Source: Achatina immaculata
Taxonomy: Eukaryota > Mollusca > Gastropoda > Stylommatophora > Achatinidae
Assembly: GCA_009760885.1 (NCBI GenBank)
Contig: CM019701.1
Location: forward strand, 37,400,697-37,464,696
Direction of reading: 5' to 3'
DNA: 64,000 nucleotides
The position numbers were made by a program, and so were the translations under genes. The notes under the pieces were generated by a model. The model was given only the letters and a program-made list of their open reading frames with translations, was not told the DNA's origin and made no database searches. Below are positions 29,516-42,240 of this stretch, in pieces (positions within the stretch are counted from its first letter, which is position 1; every line of letters begins with the position of its first letter).

Positions 29516-30868
29516 CGAATTTGACAGCTATTGCTAACAGAGTGATCCTAACACAAGGTCACAAAACCGCGTGTACAAACAGAATACGTGTACAATACCA
29601 TGCAGAAGACTGAATCCAGCAGAGTTAGAAGTAATGATCTTCAGCGTCCATAGTGTATTTGTGGAGCTGTACAGCAAGTATAGTCCGGTAACTTTCCGAT
29701 GCCACCTTGTATAGATATAAGAATATAGAAAGAAATAAAGATCGACGAGCTGTGGTTTAAAAAGAAATTTTTTAAAGTATAAAAAGTAGGAAGAAATATC
29801 TGGAGAGAGGAGAATAGTCTGACCCCAGAGACGACAAAGGAAGTAGAGTTTCAGCAGTATTTAGAGTTCGATATTCAGTACAGGCCGCATTCAGTACATA
29901 GAGTCGACATAAAGAGTTAGAAAAGCAAGTAGTATCGAGAAGAACTCAGCTGTAATCAGTTGGAAATAACCGAATAGCAGTTTATAGAAAAGATGCGGAG
30001 GAGGCACAAGCTTATACATTCAGTTCAGAAGTTCCTAGGATAAAGAGATTCAGCATGAATCTGGCTTCAGAATCAGGGTTTTGGTTTCATGTGAATTGAA
30101 TGATCTATATTTTTGCCTACGCTTTAGATAATCTGGTTTTGAGATGATGTCGACTTGTAAGATCGACATCTACTTCACCAGGTACCTGTGTGTTCGTTTT
30201 GAGTAAGGCAAGTGAGTAACAAGCATAGGGTCGAAAAATTACGTGGGATGAAGATGCTGAGAAACTTCTTGGTAAGATGTTACGATAAATTCTAATATAC
30301 TTGCATACGCGTAGAGGAACAGCAGCCCTGCATCATTAATAAGATACATGCTAAATGTCATCATGAGAGCAGCAACAGTGAACTAAACAAACATATGGCC
30401 CAGCATATAAAAAATGGTGGGTGTACTACCTGAATTTGCTCAGTACACTTCAATATTTGTTCTTGTTTATAGTCATAGTCAATCCACGTTAACTTTGTAA
30501 CAATTTTCTCCTGATCCTGTTCTTCTGGTCTCTCTTAGTCCTGATTTTCAGTCTGCAGTCTGTGCATTTCTTATGTTTTTTTCTTTCCATTTCGATATTC
30601 ACTGTATGAATGTTCCGTGTCTCTAAATTTACTATGTTGTTTCTTAACGAACAGAATTGGTGGGTGGGTGGGTGAGGTGGGAAGCTAAGGCACCTGTACC
30701 CAAGTTGAATGAAATAAGCAGTCAATAACCCACAAACGGCTACTTCCGTCAGGTCAGTAAAGGGTTAGCCGGATCCAGTATTCCATTCTAATACAGCAAA
30801 CACCCACCTACGGCAGTCCATCAAGTGATCTGCATCTGAGCTATATGTTAACATCATGAGAACTTTAA
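29516..30868. other. Unassigned spacer
   Basis: No recognisable gene or mobile element. A GGGT-type short run lies at 30659-30675. The mariner insertion begins at 30871. Confidence 0.5.
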
Positions 30869-30870
30869 TA

Positions 30871-32183
30871 CGAGGGTTCATTGATAAGTTATCGCATAAG
30901 GTACAACTGATTATTTGTGGACAACTTTCTGGGGTTATTTCTCAACATAGTCCACTTGAAAGTTTATGCACTTAGTCCTGGAGCATACGGATCCCTTCTT
31001 TGTAAAAGTCAATATCTTGCGTCAGTAGAAAGTGGTCTACAGCATGAATGACGTCATCATCTGAAGCAAATTTGCGACCACTGAGCTCCTTTTTGAGTTT
31101 GGTAAACAGGTAATAATCCGAAGGGGCCAAATATGGGGATTAAGGAGGATGTTCAAGAAACTGGAAACCGCAATTCAGGGGTGGCAGCCATTGCCATCGC
31201 CGACTCGTGAACTGGAGCACTGTCTTGATGAAAGATGACTCTTCTCGTCAATTTTCTTCGAAGCTTTTTCTTCATTGTAACCCACAATTGCTTCACAAGA
31301 TTAGCGTAATAGGCCCCGATGACCGTTCTGCCCTTTTGAAGATAGTCTACCAATAGCACACAAGATAGTCTACCAATAGCATACCTTCTGAATCCCAAAA
31401 GATGGAAGCCATCACTTTGCCTGCAGACAGAACCACCCTTGCTTTCTTTGGAGGTGGGGATCCATGGTGTTTCCACTGCTTCGACTGTTCTTTGGTTTCT
31501 GGTTGAAAATGATGAACCCAAGACTCATCCATAGTCACAAATTGCTGAAAAAACTTTTCAAGATCAGCAGAAAAATGGCCAAGATTGTCTCTTAACATGT
31601 TGAGACACTATCTATCGTTTGTGATCAACTCCAAGAAGTTTCGGGACCCATCGAGCAGAGACCTTTGTCATTTGAAGATCATTGTGAATAATGGCATGAA
31701 CACGTTCCTGGGAGATGCCCAACTCAGTAGCAATGTACCACTCAGTTAGTCGTCTATCTTCCATTATCATGTCATGGATTCTTCCGATGATTTCATCGAT
31801 GGTTACCGTTCTTGGTCTTCCTGGACGGGGCTCATCTTCCAGACTCTCCCTTCCATGTTTGAACTGAGCTGCCCATTTCTTCACTGTGCTGTAAGAAGGG
31901 GCACTCTCCCCTAGAGTCTCTACTATATCTTCATGGATCTCCTTCGCTGATAAGCCCTTGCTGCAGAGGTAGCGAATGACTGCTCGATGAGAAATTTTAT
32001 CAATTTTTCTCAATTTCTGCCACCTCTTACCATTTCAGTAGTCTGTTAAAAAAATTGGTTGCAGTTAATTTCTTGAAACCTTGTGTTTAATCTTATATTA
32101 ACCTAATCTACAAATGCACCTAATATCAACTGTATGTTTCAAGTATTTGTACCTTATGCCGAGAAATTATCAATCAACTCTCG
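30871..32183 (-). mobile_element. Mariner DNA transposon, full length, inactive
   Basis: A 1313-bp element flanked by TA (30869-30870 and 32184-32185). The ends are imperfect inverted repeats of about 35 bp: left CGAGGGTTCATTGATAAGTT, right reversed CGAGAGTTGATTGATAATTT, both continuing to GCATAAGGTAC. It carries one broken transposase gene on the minus strand. Confidence 0.92.
30960..32013 (-). pseudogene. Mariner transposase, broken in several places
   Basis: Starts MRKIDKISHRAVIRYLCSKG at 32013, with a helix-turn-helix region and GRPRTVTIDEIIGRIHDMI. A stop follows VDHKR near 31615. The reading resumes with FVTMDESWVHHFQPETKEQS (first catalytic Asp), is shifted by a 23-bp direct duplication at 31339-31384 (GATAGTCTACCAATAGCA twice), then continues VIFHQDSAPVH (second Asp) and LAPSDYY-like sequence near 31120 (third Asp). 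The product would cut and paste the element; as it stands it cannot be made. Confidence 0.88.
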
Positions 32184-32772
32184 TAACTGACCGGCCGAAA
32201 GATGTAACACTTGTACCACAGTTTATTTTCTCTTTAAACCACTTTATATTTCTGTATGAGATTATGTTTAAAAAAACAGATTAAAAATGTGAAGAAAAAA
32301 ATTATTTCTACGTTCACTACAAAAACTGAAGACAGTGTTTCAGCAAAATTGCAGGCTGAACATAAATCTTAAGATTTATCTTAAGAAGGCGGACACCTTC
32401 GGTTAATTCATGGGTCTCAGGAGGGACCCGGCAGTCACTATTGACCAGTGAAGTGGGAAAAGTTACTTAACCGGTAGTAATCTTCATAAATCTAAAAGTT
32501 TCCTTTAGACAAGGAAGCATTATAAGCGTTGAAGAAGTCAGTTGGAAAGTTGATAGCAGAAAATTTGAAGCCTCTCTCTCATACGGCTTTTTGTGTTAGA
32601 ACACTTTATGATAGCTGTATTATTCTGTGTCCAGAGAATACAAGTCTGTTTTAAAAGGTCAGTCTATCTGCAAGGACGGTTGTAAGACAGGCAGAAGAAA
32701 TATAGGCGGTGAGCATTTTTTTCAATGACTGATGCGAATTCCAGTTACTCTTAATAGGGCTTAACGAGAGCA

Positions 32773-33285
32773 CAGACAGAAAGACACCGCTCATCCTGTA
32801 ATATTTGTTCGTGGACAAACAGAAAGACACCGTTCACCTTGTAATATTTGTTCGTGGACAAACAGAAAGACACCGCTCATCCTGTAATATTTGTTCGTGG
32901 ACAAACAGAAAGACACCGTTCACCTTGTAATATTTGTTCGTGGACAAACAGAAAGACACCGCTCATCCTGTAATATTTGTTCGTGGACAAACAGAAAGAC
33001 ACCGTTCACCTTGTAATATTTGTTCGTGGACAAAAAGAAAGACACCGTTCACCCTGTAATATTTGTTCGTGGACAAACAGAAAGACACCGCTCATCCTGT
33101 AATATTTGTTCGTGGACAAACAGAAAGACACCGTTCACCCTGTAATATTCGTTCGTGGACAAACAGAAAGACACCGTTCACCCTGTAATATTTGTTCGTG
33201 GACAAACAGAAAGACACCGTTCACCCTGTAATATTTGTTCGTGGACAAACAGAAAGACACCGTTCACCCTGTAATATTTATACAT
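32773..33285. repeat. 43-bp minisatellite, about 12 units
   Basis: Units read CGTGGACAAACAGAAAGACA then CCGCTCATCCTGTAATATTT. Early units alternate GCTCATCC and GTTCACCT variants; late units are all GTTCACCC. Confidence 0.95.
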
Positions 33286-34095
33286 GGAATAAATGCAGCT
33301 TTCGACATTCTTGAGCATTCTTGTCCATGTTATGCTTTCCCCTTCTCGACTCTGCCAATCAGCTCCAGAGGAAGGACAAAGCCCAGACGTCTGCAAATGT
33401 AGCGGAGATGCAGGTGATGCCAGAAGGTGAGTAGACTAGAAAACTTCTTCAATGGCTTTAGAATCCTTCTTTATGGATTTTTTTCGGAGTTTCTCATAGT
33501 TTTCGAACTTTCACATAGTCTCTCCAGGATTTCACTATGTACTCTCTCGAGCCACCCACAAGACTGTGGGTTCAAGTGGAATTGATAATACCGCATACGA
33601 TAACAGACGAACTCCACCAGACGCAGTGAACGTATTACCATTGTACATTTTTAACACCCACCAGTGTGTTTTGTGTTCATTTCTGGAAATATAACAATTG
33701 TCAGCAATGAAACTAGTTCACAAGCCGACAAAGCGACGTTAAACTGTTCAGGACGGAATAGATCCGGACGTAGAAGAGATAAAATTACCGGAGCTAGGAT
33801 AATTGATACTTGAGACAAAATTTGTCGGTTCAAGCAGAGCAAAAAGACCTGAATTGCTGGTGATTTAATCTAACTAAAAGCGACAGCAACGCCTACTCAT
33901 AAAAAAAAAATCCTCATTTCGTGGTCAGGGTAGACGACTGGGAGAAGCGGAGGATTTGGGGGGTGGGGTGGGGGTGGATGAAAAATTAGTGGAATGTGAT
34001 CTCTCGTGTAGAATTTACCAGCCTTAGATGAGACAGAAGTACAATCATCTCTCAGAAGTACCTGCAGTATAATGTACTGAAGGGCACAAGTCATA
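33286..34095. other. Unassigned spacer
   Basis: A poly-G/T stretch near 33957-33975; no gene or mobile element recognised. Confidence 0.45.
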
Positions 34096-34268
34096 GAAAA
34101 ACAGAGTTTAACGGGTTGCTGGGTCGCTTGTGTAACAGGGAACAATTAAGACAAACAAAATTTAACGGGTTGCTGGGTGGCTGATGTAACAGGGAACAAT
34201 TAAGACAAACAAAATTTAACGGGTTGGTGGGTGGCTGATGTAACAGGGAACAATTAAGACAAACAAAC
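34096..34268. repeat. 54-bp tandem repeat, three units
   Basis: Units contain TTTAACGGGTTGCTGGGTGG and GTAACAGGGAACAATTAAGA. The following 34269-34964 holds a short (GAA) run at 34430-34456 and nothing else I recognise. Confidence 0.9.
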
Positions 34269-34964
34269 AATAAAAACAGTTCGCCTCAACCGTTAAAGAG
34301 CAACAACTAACAGAAGCAGACGAAGTTGATAAACAGCTGCCTTGGCACGCCCCAATCAGAAACGATGCTGTGCCTCAATACGTCGACAGAATCGGCTGCA
34401 AAGAACACGGGTTCTCAGTTCTAGGGAGACTGAAGAAGAAAAAGAAGAAGAAGAAGCAGCTTTTTTCATTAATATGGTGCTGTCTGTGGTACTAAGCATA
34501 TTTTGGGTCAGAGAATGTTTACCCAAGTTGAGTGAACAGCAACGATGTTAAAAAGGACTGTTCTTGAAAGGCGACAAAAAAAAAAAACATTAACGTTAAT
34601 GAGCAATGCTATCCAATGAGGGCACAAAAATATGAGAGATTAAATCGGTGACTGACAAGTATTATTTATACATCTGTCCATCAACTTGCCAACACTAGTA
34701 TCATGTGAACTGGATATCCGATAGCTGTCTCATTTTGGGGAAGATGTTAATCCCTAGTTTCTGTACCTGGCTGTTGTGACACAAGTCTGCCTTCAGGATG
34801 CACTGCGAACGCAAGAAGCAGCTGTCGGCAGCTCGCCAGTCCTAGATTAGATTTTATTTTCTTATCAATCAAGAGCATATCTTATGCAGCATTGATTTCA
34901 ACATGGTCAGATAATAAGATACATGATAGAAAAAGCACGATATACTCAGCTGAAAAAGAGCACG

Positions 34965-35430
34965 ATATCAGTCAGTCATTTCCATGTCCCTTGCGGAACT
35001 TTGCCTCCCAAACAGCACTCCTGTAGTCCTCTTGATTGTAAGCAAGATGCCATGCTGCTGATGCATCCATTTGCAGATCATCAACGATGTCTTGCAGCCT
35101 TCTTCGCCTTGGTCTTTCTTTCTTTTTCCACTATGTACCCTTCCAAGACGGTCTTCTCTAAATTATCATGACGTTTAATGTGTCAAAAATATTTAAGTTT
35201 CTCTCTTTAATCCTCTTTGCTAGCCAGCCTTCTTCAATATTAAGTTCTTGTAGTATGGATATATTTGTTCTCTCTCTCTTTTTTTTTGTTGTTTCCATGA
35301 TATTTGAAGAACTCTTCTATAGCATTTACATTCGAAGTCATTTATATGTTTCTCAGCTGTTTTGTTAAGCGTCCAGGTCTCACAGGCATATGTTGTGATG
35401 GGAAAGATATATGCCCTTAAAAATCTTTAT
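34965..35430 (-). mobile_element. LINE tail (GRPRRRWLQDIVDDL type), copy 2
   Basis: Minus-strand pieces NKTAEKHIN, TNISILQELNIEEGWLAKRI, RLQDIVDDLQMDASAAWHLA and EAKFRKGHGND with stop near 34975, frames shifting. Same family and orientation as 25.6-26.06 kb. Confidence 0.82.
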
Positions 35431-35879
35431 CTTAGAAGATAACTACTATCAAGCTTAAAAGTTCATTGACATGGTTGGTTCCCCTGAGAGTGTTGAGTGT
35501 AATCACCATCTAATGTGTTCCCAGTAACGTGTTGAAGAAGAGCCGTGCTTGCATAAGCAGGACTCAGATAACTTGAAAGCTTCATCAAGCACTCTCTCAT
35601 TCCCCTCATACCCCCCTCCCCCCTCCACCATACACACATTCCAAATAAACATCAGCAACCATGAACAGAAAACACATTGTTTATGCATATGTATACAATC
35701 AAAACATGTTTACTTCCTTCATCAAACTATTGAAATACTACGTATTTCCATTTTTACCTTGAATACAATATGTGCTCGGTGAGTAATGAGGCTGATTCTA
35801 TAAAATTCGATTTGTTCAAGATATACTTATATATACTTAAAATTCCTCGAAATAACATCATTGAGCATCAGTACACCGT

Positions 35880-36720
35880 TGGCAGCGGTTCTGCCTCGCG
35901 TCGTATCTCGCCTGGAAGTCTTGAACACTGATCTCCTTCAAAGTACTCGTCACGGCAGCTTGCACCTCATTAACAGTCCCAAAGATGGTGGCCTTTCAAG
36001 TTTGATTTGAGCCTGGGAAACACAAAGAAGTCAGCCAGGGCCAATTCCGGGGTGTAGAGATGTTGACACAGCGTTGCCCCGGTTTGTTTCACTAGAAACT
36101 CACTCACTAACAGCGACGCATGGCTCGGCGCATTGTCGTGGTGAAGAACCCAGGTGTTGGCGTTCTCCTGGCAGACTCGCAACACTCTGTTCTTCAGCCG
36201 TTTAAGCACCTCCACGTAAAATTCTGCGTTAACCATTTGACCGGGTGGTACGAACTCTTTATGGACAACACCTTTAGAGTCATAAAAGACAATGAGCATC
36301 GATTTCATCTTCGATTTGAACATTTAATGAGTGCTCTGTGCGTTTTTCATCCTTGACGCCTTCTCTTTCTTCATTGAACGTCTTGTGCCACCGAAACACT
36401 TGTGCTCTCGATAAAGCGTCCTTCTCGTAGGCTTTCTGTATCATAGCAAGCGTCTTGGTCGCGGATTGTAAAAATTTAACACACAACTTTATCTGCTCGA
36501 CACTTATCTGCATTTTGACCGTTACGCGACGCTGTTCACATGGCAAGCGATCCGCACTCTGTAAAAAGCTAAGAGCCGAATTACGAGACATCCACCCTTT
36601 ACCTAACATCCCTCACTAACCTTCATACCCAGAGAATCCGCCCCCCCCCCCACTCAGCCCGCTGATTGACTGAATAAAAAGTCTCAGTACTTATCGGACA
36701 CACATTATATATTGTTTCAA
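35880..36720 (-). mobile_element. Mariner (SETMAR-like transposase), internally deleted
   Basis: The minus-strand N-terminal part (36609-36320) has YEKDALSRAQVFRWHKTFNE. It joins in another frame to the C-terminal part (36320-35880): YDSKGVVHKEFVPPGQMVN, FYVEVLKRLKNRVLRV, WVLHHDNAPSHASL (second catalytic Asp), LADFFVFPRLKSNLKG (third Asp). The stretch with the first Asp is missing, so this is a deletion derivative and not functional. Upstream, TCCGATAAGTACTGAGACTT near 36680-36700 looks like the 5' terminal repeat; the matching 3' end was not found. Confidence 0.85.
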
Positions 36721-38000
36721 ATATTTTTAACCGAGAGTTTCTGTCCATATTATATATGCCTCGTCATCGCACTAGATCAGGGTTTGGTCGTCACGTAAGA
36801 TCAGGGACCGGTTTTCACATTAGATCAAGGATTGGTCGTCATATTAGATCAGAAACGGGACGTCACACTAGACTAGGGATTGGTCATCACACTAGATCAG
36901 GGACTGGGTGTCAGACTAGATCAGGGACTGGGTGTCAGACTAGATCAGGGACTGGGTGTCAGACTAGATCAGGGACTGGGTGTCAGACTAGATCAGGGAC
37001 TGGTCGTCGGATTAGATCAGGGACTGGGTGTCAGACTAGATCAGGGACTGGGTGTCAGACTAGATCAGGGACTGGGTGTCAGACTAGATCAGGGACTGGG
37101 TGTCAGACTAGATCAGGGACTGGGTGTCAGACTAGATCAGGGACTGGGTGTCAGACTAGATCAGGGACTGGTGTCAGACTAGATCAGGGACTGGGTGTCA
37201 GACTAGATCAGGGACTGGGTGTCAGACTAGATCAGGGACTGGGTGTCAGACTAGATCAGGGACTGGGTGTCAGACTAGATCAAGGACTGGGTGTCAGACT
37301 AGAACAGGGACTGGGTGTCAGACTAGAACAGGGACTGGGTGTCAGACTAGATCAGGGACTGGTCGTCGGATTAGATCAGGGACTGGGTGTCAGACTAGAT
37401 CAGGGACTGGGTGTCAGACTAGATCAGGGACTGGGTGTCAGACTAGATCAGGGACTGGGTGTCAGACTAGATCAGGGACTGGGTGTCAGACTAGATCAGG
37501 GACTGGGTGTCAGACTAGATCAGGGACTGGGTGTCAGACTAGATCAGGGACTGGGTGTCAGACTAGAACAGGGACTGGGTGTCAGACTAGATCAGGGACT
37601 GGTCGTCGGATTAGATCAAAGACTGGACGTATCACTAGAAAAAAATATTACTCGTCATACTTGATCGAGGGTTAGTCGTCGCACTAGATCAAAGTTTGGA
37701 CGCAGCATTATATCAGAGTTTGGACGCAGCATTAGATCAGGGATTGGACGTAACATTAGATCAGGGACTGTTCGTCACACTAGATCAGAGATCCCCTTAC
37801 TTGACTGTCACAGAAACTGGTGAGCTGTGTCACTAAAGTTTTATATATATGAAATTTTCTTATAAAATGACACATATTTTTTTCTAATTTCAAAGTTCAC
37901 TTAATTATTGTTTACAAAGTCTATAACCGAAACGACATTTTAAAAAAAAAAGCCGATACATTTTGTTACTAGCTGCGACGATTAAACAGTTTTTGTGAAT
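36147..38000. repeat. Tandem duplication, unit 1 (1.85 kb)
   Basis: Runs from inside the mariner C-terminal region through its N-terminal part, the 24-bp minisatellite and an AT-rich flank. It is followed directly by a near-identical copy at 38001. The join (GTGAAT then AACCCAGG) fuses the AT-rich flank to mid-mariner; in unit 1 the same mariner point reads GTGAAGAACCCAGG, a short microhomology. Confidence 0.93.
36755..37640. repeat. 24-bp minisatellite, copy A
   Basis: About 36 units of CTAGATCAGGGACTGGGTGT plus CAGA, bordered by diverged units. Because 24 is a multiple of three all frames stay open, giving long ORFs (QTRSGTGC or LDQGLGVR repeats). A one-base loss at about 37170 moves the reading from one repeat frame to another, as expected for non-coding DNA. 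Confidence 0.95.
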
Positions 38001-39869
38001 AACCCAGGTGTTGGCGTTCTCCTGGCAGACTCGCAACACTCTGTTCTTCAGCCGTTTAAGCACCTCCACGTAAAATTCTGCGTTAACCATTTGACCGGGT
38101 GGTACGAACGGACAACACCTTTAGAGTCATAAAAGACAATGAGCATCGATTTCATCTTCGATTTGAACATTTAATGAGTGCTCTGTGCGTTTTTCATCCT
38201 TGACGCCTTCTCTTTCTTCATTGAACGTCTTGTGCCACCGAAACACTTGTGCTCTCGATAAAGCGTCCTTCTCGTAGGCTTTCTGTATCATAGCAAGCGT
38301 CTTGGTCGCGGATTGTAAAAATTTAACACACAACTTTATCTGCTCGACACTTATCTGCATTTTGACCGTTACGCGACGCTGTTCACATGGCAAGCGATCC
38401 GCACTCTGTAAAAAGCTAAGAGCCGAATTACGAGACATCCACCCTTTACCTAACATCCCTCACTAACCTTCATACCCAGAGAATCCGCCCCCCCCCCCAC
38501 TCAGCCCGCTGATTGACTGAATAAAAAGTCTCAGTACTTATCGGACACACATTATATATTGTTTCAAATATTTTTAACCGAGAGTTTCTGTCCATATTAT
38601 CTATACCTCGTCATCGCACTAGATCAGGGTTTGGTCGTCACATAAGATCAGGGACCGGTTTTCACATTAGATCAAGGATTGGTCGTCATATTAGGTCAGA
38701 AACGGGACGTCACACTAGACTAGGGATTGGTCATCACACTAGATCAGGGACTGGGTGTCAGACTAGATCAGGGACTGGGTGTCAGACTAGATCAGGGACT
38801 GGGTGTCAGACTAGATCAGGGACTGGGTGTCAGACTAGATCAGGGACTGGTCGTCGGATTAGATCAGGGACTGGGTGTCAGACTAGATCAGGGACTGGGT
38901 GTCAGACTAGATCAGGGACTGGGTGTCAGACTAGATCAGGGACTGGGTGTCAGACTAGATCAGGGACTGGGTGTCAGACTAGATCAGGGACTGGGTGTCA
39001 GACTAGATCAGGGACTGGTGTCAGACTAGATCAGGGACTGGGTGTCAGACTAGATCAGGGACTGGGTGTCAGACTAGATCAGGGACTGGGTGTCAGACTA
39101 GATCAGGGACTGGGTGTCAGACTAGATCAAGGACTGGGTGTCAGACTAGAACAGGGACTGGGTGTCAGACTAGAACAGGGACTGGGTGTCAGACTAGATC
39201 AGGGACTGGTCGTCGGATTAGATCAGGGACTGGGTGTCAGACTAGATCAGGGACTGGGTGTCAGACTAGATCAGGGACTGGGTGTCAGACTAGATCAGGG
39301 ACTGGGTGTCAGACTAGATCAGGGACTGGGTGTCAGACTAGATCAGGGACTGGGTGTCAGACTAGATCAGGGACTGGGTGTCAGACTAGATCAGGGACTG
39401 GGTGTCAGACTAGAACAGGGACTGGGTGTCAGACTAGATCAGGGACTGGTCGTCGGATTAGATCAAAGACTGGACGTATCACTAGAAAAAAATATTACTC
39501 GTCATACTTGATCGAGGGTTAGTCGTCGCACTAGATCAGAGTTTGGACGCAGCATTATATCAGAGTTTGGACGCAGCATTAGATCAGGGATTGGACGTAA
39601 CATTAGATCAGGGATTGGACGTAACATTAGATCAGGGACTGTTCGTAACACTAGATCAGAGATCCCCTTACTTGACTGTCACAGAAACTCGTGACCTGTG
39701 TCACTAAAGTTTTATATATATGAAATTTTCTTATAAAATGACACATATTTTTTTCTAATTTCAAAGTTCACTTAATTATTGTTTACAAAGTCTATAACCG
39801 AAACGACATTTAAAAAAAAAGCCGATACATTTTGTTACTAGCTGCGACGATTAAACAGTTTTTGTGAAT
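38001..39869. repeat. Tandem duplication, unit 2 (1.87 kb)
   Basis: Copy of 36147-38000 with few differences: a 7-bp loss in the mariner part, one extra 24-bp-type unit near 39600, and scattered single-base changes. It includes a truncated mariner (38456-38001, minus; the 109-residue N-terminal reading is unchanged) and minisatellite copy B (38602-39487). It continues into sequence absent from unit 1. Confidence 0.93.
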
Positions 39870-40881
39870 ATTTAAGTGAACTGGCTCATCAAATACTCTC
39901 TCAACAATTCAGTCTTTACAAGCCTGCTCACTCAGTCTCCATTCTGAATATTCGCCGCCAGAATCTGCCTGTTAAGAGTAACTGTTTTTCCTTATTTATG
40001 AAATATTCATGCTTTACCTGAGTGGATGAAGCATGTGGCAACTGGTAGAGATGGCCTGAACTTTTTTTTTATTTGTAAATATAGCCATTTGTAATTCTTT
40101 CTGTCCATGTTCGAGAAAATATTGTTTGTTTTAGTTACTTGTAACTGAATGAGGGAGTTGCCGCTTGCAGTGTTGCCAAAGTTTGTGCGTCTCACAGTGA
40201 TCGTAGTATTGGCGATTTTAAAAACAAATACTGAAATAAGAACATCGATTAGATAGATCAAATTCAGTTCAGGCAACAAAAACTTTGATGATAAAAGGTT
40301 CAAGGAACGAATCTGCTGATCATGTTATATATCCTATTCATGTCATATATCCTAGTCATATTATATATCATAGTCATGTTATATATCTCAGTCATATTAT
40401 ATCCTAGTCATGTTACATATCCTAGTCATGCTATGTAATGTTATATATCCTAGTCATGTTATATATCATGGTCATATTATATTCTTTTGCCGCCCCTTGT
40501 CTGTATAAACTTCTTATACTTCATGTTCCAAATCTCATAATATTTTTGATGTTCCTAGGTCGTAATCCATTTTTATCCGTCCAATTTTGAGGCTTATCTA
40601 TCTGTTTCGTAACACTAATCTTTTTTTACAGGATGCATTGCATCGTTGGTCCTGTGCTCCAACCCCCAACTTGGAGGACCAGTGAGTAAGCTTCGTCTGA
40701 CCCCTATCTGTGCAGACCTTCCCAGAAAGAATGAGAAGAGATCGTCTGACCCCTATCTGTGCAGACCTTCCCAGAAAGAATGGAAAAGATCGTCTGACCC
40801 CTATCTGTGCAGACCTTCCCAGAAAGAATGGAAGAGATCGTCTGACCCCTATCTGTGCAGACCTTCCCAGAAAGAATGGAA
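39476..40881. repeat. Second tandem duplication, unit 1 (1.4 kb)
   Basis: Starts GTATCACTAGAAAAA, in the edge of the 24-bp array, and ends in the 48-bp array. It is followed at 40882 by a near-identical copy. It overlaps the end of the larger duplication, so the second event was later or extended from it. Confidence 0.92.
40698..40881. repeat. 48-bp minisatellite, four units
   Basis: Units CGTCTGACCCCTATCTGTGC and AGACCTTCCCAGAAAGAATG plus GAAGAGAT. The matching array in the second unit, 42103-42238, has three units and runs into a LINE tail. Confidence 0.93.
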
Positions 40882-42240
40882 GTATCACTAGAAAAAATAT
40901 TACTCGTCATACTTGATCGAGGGTTAGTCGTCGCACTAGATCAGAGTTTGGACGCAGCATTATATCAGAGTTTGGACGCAGCATTAGATCAGGGATTGGA
41001 CGTAACATTAGATCAGGGATTGGACGTAACATTAGATCAGGGACTGTTCGTAACACTAGATCAGAGATCCCCTTACTTGACTGTCACAGAAACTCGTGAC
41101 CTGTGTCACTAAAGTTTTATATATATGAAATTTTCTTATAAAATGAAACATATTTTTTTCTAATTTCAAAGTTCACTTAATTATTGTTTACAAAGTCTAT
41201 AACCGAAACGACATTTAAAAAAAAAGCCGATACATTTTGTTACTAGCTGCGACGATTAAACAGTTTTTGTGAATATTTAAGTGAACTGGCTCATCAAATA
41301 CTCTCTCAACAATTCAGTCTTTACAAGCCTGCTCACTCAGTCTCCATTCTGAATATTCGCCGCCAGAATCTGCCTGTTAAGAGTAACTGTTTTTCCTTAT
41401 TTATGAAATATTCATGCTTTACCTGAGTGGATGAAGCATGTGGCAACTGGTAGAGATGGCCTGAACTTTTTTTTTATTTGTAAATATAGCCATTTGTAAT
41501 TCTTTCTGTCCATGTTCGAGAAAATATTGTTTGTTTTAGTTACTTGTAACTGAATGAGGGAGTTGCCGCTTGCAGTGTTGCCAAAGTTTGTGCGTCTCAC
41601 AGTGATCGTAGTATTGGCGATTTTAAAAACAAATACTGAAATAAGAACATCGATTAGATAGATCAAATTCAGTTCAGGCAACAAAAACTTTGATGATAAA
41701 AGGTTCAAGGAACGAATCTGCTGATCATGTTATATATCCTATTCATGTCATATATCCTAGTCATATTATATATCATAGTCATGTTATATATCTCAGTCAT
41801 ATTATATATCCTAGTCATGTTACATATCCTAGTCATGCTATGTAATGTTATATATCCTAGTCATGTTATATATCATGGTCATATTATATTCTTTTGCCGC
41901 CCCTTGTCTGTATAAACTTCTTATACTTCATGTTCCAAATCTCATAATATTTTTGATGTTCCTAGGTCGTAATCCATTTTTATCCGTCCAATTTTGAGGC
42001 TTATCTATCTGTTTCGTAACACTAATCTTTTTTTACAGGATGCATTGCATCGTTGGTCCTGTGCTCCAACCCCCAACTTGGAGGACCAGTGAGTAAGCTT
42101 CGTCTGACCCCTATCTGTGCAGACCTTCCCAGAAAGAATGGAAGAGATCGTCTGACCCCTATCTGTGCAGACCTTCCCAGAAAGAATGGAAGAGATCGTC
42201 TGACCCCTATCTGTGCAGACCTTCCCAGAAAGAATGGAAG
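40882..42240. repeat. Second tandem duplication, unit 2
   Basis: Matches 39476-40860 at an offset of 1405 bp with very few substitutions. It includes a 22-bp TATATCCTAGTCATGT-type array (41721-41890, also 40316-40490) and the three-unit 48-bp array. After 42240 it continues into unique LINE sequence, which marks the original right flank. Confidence 0.92.

Noticed and set aside
36756..37664. 302-codon repeat ORF, looking like a secreted or structural repeat protein
   Set aside because: A 24-bp satellite is open in several frames. A one-base slip changes the repeat peptide from QTRSGTGC to LDQGLGVR midway without stops, which selection on a protein would not allow.
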